A DNA stretch of 64,000 bases from JAIUNP01 sp020161975 (lineage in GTDB: Bacteria; Pseudomonadota; Alphaproteobacteria; Rhizobiales; Beijerinckiaceae). The position numbers and the translations under genes were made by a program. Shown here in pieces: positions 60,837 to 64,000 of the stretch; position 1 is the first letter of the stretch; each line of letters opens with the position of its first letter. Location: contig DAIOGK010000010.1 in the NCBI GenBank assembly GCA_036745275.1, positions 1 through 64,000 of the forward strand, in the 5' to 3' direction. The notes under the pieces were generated by a model. That model was not told where the DNA came from. It worked only from the letters and a program-made list of their open reading frames with translations, and made no database searches.

Positions 60837-61868
60837 ATGCCTTCTCGCCGACCCGAACAAAACTGGTGGCTTCGCATGCTGGCGGGCTTCAGGCCGATCT
60901 ACTGGCGTGAGGGCGCGCTGTGCAGTCCGGCCGTTTTCGCCATTCTGATCACCGGATTTGGTTGCGGCTATCCAAGATTGTCGCTTGTCGCGGCGGGGGC
61001 CGCGATTTCGGTCGGTTTCGGAGCCGGGCGTCTTTTCCGCGCAGAACGTCTTGGCGCGATGGTGCTGGCCACCATAACGATGGCGCTGGCCGCGGCGGCG
61101 GGTTCCGTTGTGGCCAGCCAGTCATGGCTTTATCTTGCACTCTGTGGCCTCCTCGCCGGCCTGGTTGCCGCGCTCGCCGTGCGGGATGGTGAGGCGTGGT
61201 GGGTGCTGACACAGGCTGCGATCGCCTTTCTTGTCGCTGGCTACTTTCCGAGTGATTTTCTCGACGCCCTGCTGCGCGCGCTGATCATCGGCATGGGTGG
61301 ACTGACGCAGATCGCCATCGTCTGGTGGCTTAGCCGGCTCGTGCCCGTCCTGGGCGAGCCCTTGCCTTCGCAGGCCCTGGTCGCGGTGCCATCGGACCGC
61401 AGCTTCCGTCTGGTCATCGCGCGCTCCGCACTGGCAGTTCCGCTGGCGCTGGTGCTGGCGCACCATATCGATCCCCACAATTATTACTGGGCGCCCATGA
61501 CGACGCTCATGGTGCTAAAGCCCGGTATGAAGGAAACGACCTGGCGCGGGGTTTCGCGGATGGCCGGTACGGCCTTGGGCTGCCTGGTCGCCTCAGCGAT
61601 TGCGATCTGGAGCGACAACAGTCCGGGGTTCATGATTCCGCTGATCGGCCTTGCTGCCTTTGCGGCCTTTTCCTTTCAACGTGCCCATTATGCGATCTCC
61701 ACCTTTGCCACCACCTGGGCTGCCGTCATGTTGCTGGATCTCGGGCAGGGACAGGCGGAGGCCAACGCCGGCCACCGGATTATCGCAACGCTGATCGGGG
61801 GCGCGGTGGCGCTTGCCATCACCGAACTCGGGGCGCGGACCTTGCGCAAGGATGCCCGCGGAACCTGA
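60837..61868 (+). CDS. FUSC family inner-membrane transporter
   Basis: The product is about 343 residues from the ATG at 60837; GTG at 60795 is an alternative, and the frame is open further upstream. Two blocks of membrane segments are visible. The second carries HNYYWAPMTTLMVLKPGMKETTWRGVSRMAGTALGCLVA, the FUSC/aromatic-acid-exporter signature with conserved tryptophan and arginine. Such proteins export aromatic acids or amphipathic compounds. Only one FUSC unit is present, so it may dimerise. The start is uncertain. Confidence 0.8.
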   Translation: MPSRRPEQNWWLRMLAGFRPIYWREGALCSPAVFAILITGFGCGYPRLSLVAAGAAISVGFGAGRLFRAERLGAMVLATITMALAAAAGSVVASQSWLYLALCGLLAGLVAALAVRDGEAWWVLTQAAIAFLVAGYFPSDFLDALLRALIIGMGGLTQIAIVWWLSRLVPVLGEPLPSQALVAVPSDRSFRLVIARSALAVPLALVLAHHIDPHNYYWAPMTTLMVLKPGMKETTWRGVSRMAGTALGCLVASAIAIWSDNSPGFMIPLIGLAAFAAFSFQRAHYAISTFATTWAAVMLLDLGQGQAEANAGHRIIATLIGGAVALAITELGARTLRKDARGT

Positions 61869-62023
61869 CCCTCCCGGATTGGCCCGTTAAATAATTTCAG
61901 AAAGCGGAACCGGAACGCCCATTGAATCGTTAGCTGCCCCATGGGGCGTATGATCCTGCCGGCGGGGGCAATGGTCCGTCGGCGTCGGGTGTGTTGTAAT
62001 ACTGAAACGGGGCTTTCAAACTC

Positions 62024-62662
62024 ATGGACAGGCGGCAACTTCTTCTCGCGCTCGCGGCTATCCCGCTGGCGTCGAATGCGTCCTTTGCGCAAAATTCGGG
62101 GGCGGCTGCTGCGCCGGACGTGGCCGCGCTGGCCCGCCTGCTGATCGGAAGGCCGGACTATTCCGATGTCATCATCGGGCGTGCGCAAGCCTTCCAGGCT
62201 GATCTCGACGCGACCTTCGCGGCGCGCCTCGCTGGCCTCGTGCAGGCCGTCGCCCGCATTGGCTCGAAGGACCGCGAGGCTGTCATCGCGGGGCTTTCGC
62301 AGGCGGAGGTGGCGACCGCCGTGCAGCTCATTTCACCGCTTTACCTCGGCTATACCGGTTCGCCTTCGACGACCTCCAACATCGACAATTCACGGTTCGT
62401 CACTTTCCTCAAGGCGCTGATGTATGAACCGACCGCCGACAATGTGCCGCGCCCGAGCTATGCGCATGGCGGGCCGAACTACTGGACAGCGACCCCCGAC
62501 GGCGTCAAGGCGCCGCCGATGCCCGCCGATATTCTTGAATGGGGCGACAAGAGCCCCAAGGCGGCCTCGACCTATGCAACGCCCGATCCTCGCTACGTCG
62601 TCATCTGTCAGGGCCACGCAAAGACCCTGGCGGAAGCCGAAGCCTGGCTTGCCAAGAAATAA
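62024..62662 (+). CDS. Small subunit of a membrane-bound sugar/polyol dehydrogenase (sorbitol-dehydrogenase type)
   Basis: The 212-residue protein begins with a Tat-type signal (DRRQLLLALAAIPLASNASFA) and matches the small subunits of FAD-dependent sorbitol and fructose dehydrogenases (LARLLIGRPDYSDVIIGRAQAF; PSYAHGGPNYW). In those enzymes this subunit carries the folded GMC subunit through the Tat system. The GMC subunit gene starts 24 bases downstream. The third, cytochrome c subunit is not in the window. The promoter region is in the 155 bases upstream. Confidence 0.83.
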   Translation: MDRRQLLLALAAIPLASNASFAQNSGAAAAPDVAALARLLIGRPDYSDVIIGRAQAFQADLDATFAARLAGLVQAVARIGSKDREAVIAGLSQAEVATAVQLISPLYLGYTGSPSTTSNIDNSRFVTFLKALMYEPTADNVPRPSYAHGGPNYWTATPDGVKAPPMPADILEWGDKSPKAASTYATPDPRYVVICQGHAKTLAEAEAWLAKK

Positions 62663-62686
62663 GCGCCGGAATTCAGGAGAAGAGCG

Positions 62687-64000
62687 ATGAGCAATTACGA
62701 CGCCGATGTCATCATCATCGGATCCGGCGCCCTGGGTGCGAATGCCGCCAACCAGCTGGCGATCGCCGGCAAGTCCGTCATCATGCTGGAAGCAGGACCC
62801 GTTGTACCGCGCTGGAAGGCGCTGGAGAACTATCACAACATTTCAGCCAAGCGGAACTGGTGCGCGCCCTATCCCAACGTGCCCTGGGCGCCGAGCGCCT
62901 ATACCGACGGTTATATCCAGGCCAAGAGTGACCCCGATTTCGATTATGTCACCAGCTATCTGCGGGTTGTTGGCGGCACCACCCGCCATTGGGCTTCCGC
63001 CTGCTGGCGGTTGCTGCCGAACGATTTCAAGTTGCACTCGACCTATGGCGTCGGTCGCGACTGGCCGATCTCCTATGACGATCTTGAGCCGTGGTATGTG
63101 CAGGCTGAACGGGAGATGGGTGTCGTCGGCACGGGCGAAGAGGACCAGAGCGGGCAGGGACGCGGTCATTATCCGCCGCGTTCGGCGCCCTATCCGCTGC
63201 CGCCCGAGGGCAAGCCCTACATGCTCCAGCGGATGCAGTCCAAGCTTGGTCCGCTTGGCTATCAGGTGACGCATGAGCCACATGGACGTGCCTCGCGCCC
63301 CTATGACGGGCGTCCGGCCTGCGTCGGCAACAATATGTGCGAACCGGTCTGTCCGATCGGTGCGATGTATTCGGGCGACGTTCACGTCGACAAGGCGGTG
63401 GCGCGCGGCGTCAAGCTGCTGCCGGAAAGCGTCGCCTTCAAGCTGGAGAAGGGCGAGAAGAACCGGATCGTCGCGGTGCATTACCGCAAGCCGGACGGTT
63501 CAGATCACAAGCTGACAGCCAAGGTGTTCATTGTCGCCGCGCACGGGCTGGAAACACCCAAGCTGCTGCTGGTGTCCGATGTCGCCAACAGTTCCGATCA
63601 GGTGGGCCGCAACCTCATGGACCACACCGGCATGAGCATGAACTTCCTGTCGGACGAGCCGCTCTGGACCGGGCGCGGCTCGGTGCAGCATGGCTGTATC
63701 GTTAACCGGCGCGACGAGCCGACGCGCGCGAAGCATTCGGCGATCCGCTATTCATTCCGCAATCTGGTGCCCAATGTCGATGTCACGCCCGATCTCCTGA
63801 AGCAGGGGTTGATGGGCAAGGCGCTGGAAGATGCGATCCGCGACCGGACCTCGCGCTTCATGAACATCTCGACGATGAGCGAGACACTGCCCTCGCCGAC
63901 CAACCGGGTACAGCCCAACCCTGACCGCAAGGACTCCATTGGCCTGCCGGGCCTCAAGGTGAATTACCACCTCGATGATTACGTGCGCGGGATGCGCGAT
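62687..64000 (+). CDS. GMC-family FAD dehydrogenase with three-Cys cluster motif (partial at window end)
   Basis: The reading frame runs from the ATG at 62687 (GGAG upstream) through the window end, 438 residues so far with no stop. The N-terminal FAD-binding motif is VIIIGSGALGANAANQLA. RHWASACWRL is the GMC region near the flavin. C212-x5-C218-x3-C222 (ACVGNNMCEPVCPIG) matches the iron-sulfur motif of bacterial FAD-glucose and fructose dehydrogenases. It has no signal of its own, so it would be exported with the small subunit upstream. Likely substrates are sugars, polyols or glycosides; glycoside 3-dehydrogenases share this architecture. The C-terminal part and cytochrome subunit lie beyond the window. 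Confidence 0.87.
   Translation, partial: MSNYDADVIIIGSGALGANAANQLAIAGKSVIMLEAGPVVPRWKALENYHNISAKRNWCAPYPNVPWAPSAYTDGYIQAKSDPDFDYVTSYLRVVGGTTRHWASACWRLLPNDFKLHSTYGVGRDWPISYDDLEPWYVQAEREMGVVGTGEEDQSGQGRGHYPPRSAPYPLPPEGKPYMLQRMQSKLGPLGYQVTHEPHGRASRPYDGRPACVGNNMCEPVCPIGAMYSGDVHVDKAVARGVKLLPESVAFKLEKGEKNRIVAVHYRKPDGSDHKLTAKVFIVAAHGLETPKLLLVSDVANSSDQVGRNLMDHTGMSMNFLSDEPLWTGRGSVQHGCIVNRRDEPTRAKHSAIRYSFRNLVPNVDVTPDLLKQGLMGKALEDAIRDRTSRFMNISTMSETLPSPTNRVQPNPDRKDSIGLPGLKVNYHLDDYVRGMRD

Overview
The window looks like a chromosomal segment of an alphaproteobacterium, probably of the order Hyphomicrobiales (Rhizobiales). The backbone is GC-rich and carries genes typical of that group: a roughly 1,580-residue NAD-glutamate dehydrogenase, hemN preceded by an FnrL-like box, an SDHAF4/DUF1674 protein, DUF2794, DUF1178, and the order rsmB - heparinase II/III - purH. 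No complete tRNA, rRNA or CRISPR array was found. Genus-level assignment is not possible from sequence reading alone.

Region 1 (1-17,166) is a tandem array of genomic islands at a tRNA-Thr(CGU) locus. Island A (window start to about 6,855) has a possible IS21-type end, an excisionase-like protein, a tyrosine integrase with an overlapping small gene, and a tight minus-strand operon of DNA methyltransferase - McrB GTPase - McrC nuclease. Position 6,856 begins a 3' half-tRNA-Thr (anticodon loop with CGT through CCA). A degraded copy lies at 17,121-17,166. Island B sits between them: a P4-type integrase flanked by paired TGTTGG repeats, an unknown 318-residue protein, an AlpA-like regulator, a helix-turn-helix/Cys-motif protein, a second tyrosine recombinase, and a complete type I restriction-modification operon (hsdM-hsdS-hsdR) whose HsdS carries an extra ~210-residue C-terminal domain.

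Region 2 (17,273-40,065) is a large carbohydrate and sugar-acid catabolic locus in several transcription units. The first unit has a divergent 2-dehydro-3-deoxygalactonokinase, then a DapA-family aldolase, an enolase-superfamily dehydratase, a complete CUT1 ABC importer, an NAD-dependent epimerase and an unusual IclR regulator fused to an SMP-30 lactonase. Next come an orphan Bug-type tricarboxylate-transporter receptor and a TetR regulator. The second sugar unit holds a Gfo/Idh/MocA dehydrogenase, a DUF993 protein, a TIM-barrel isomerase, another Gfo/Idh enzyme, a second CUT1 importer, two more Gfo/Idh enzymes and the importer's ATPase. Four Gfo/Idh oxidoreductases, an isomerase and a putative aldolase behind one importer suggest uptake and oxidation of an unusual sugar or glycoside that I cannot name.

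Region 3 (40,072-64,000) is mostly housekeeping: DUF1178, glutaredoxin, ComF, methyltransferases, a thioesterase, a glycosyltransferase, HemN, an L,D-transpeptidase, an SNase-like protein, SDHAF4, an RluA-type pseudouridine synthase, RsmB, heparinase, PurH, NAD-GDH, an AhpD-like protein, DUF2794, DedA and a FUSC protein. The window ends inside a GMC dehydrogenase with a three-cysteine cluster motif, preceded by its small subunit. This points to a periplasmic sugar or polyol dehydrogenase that may relate functionally to the keto-sugar enzymes of region 2.
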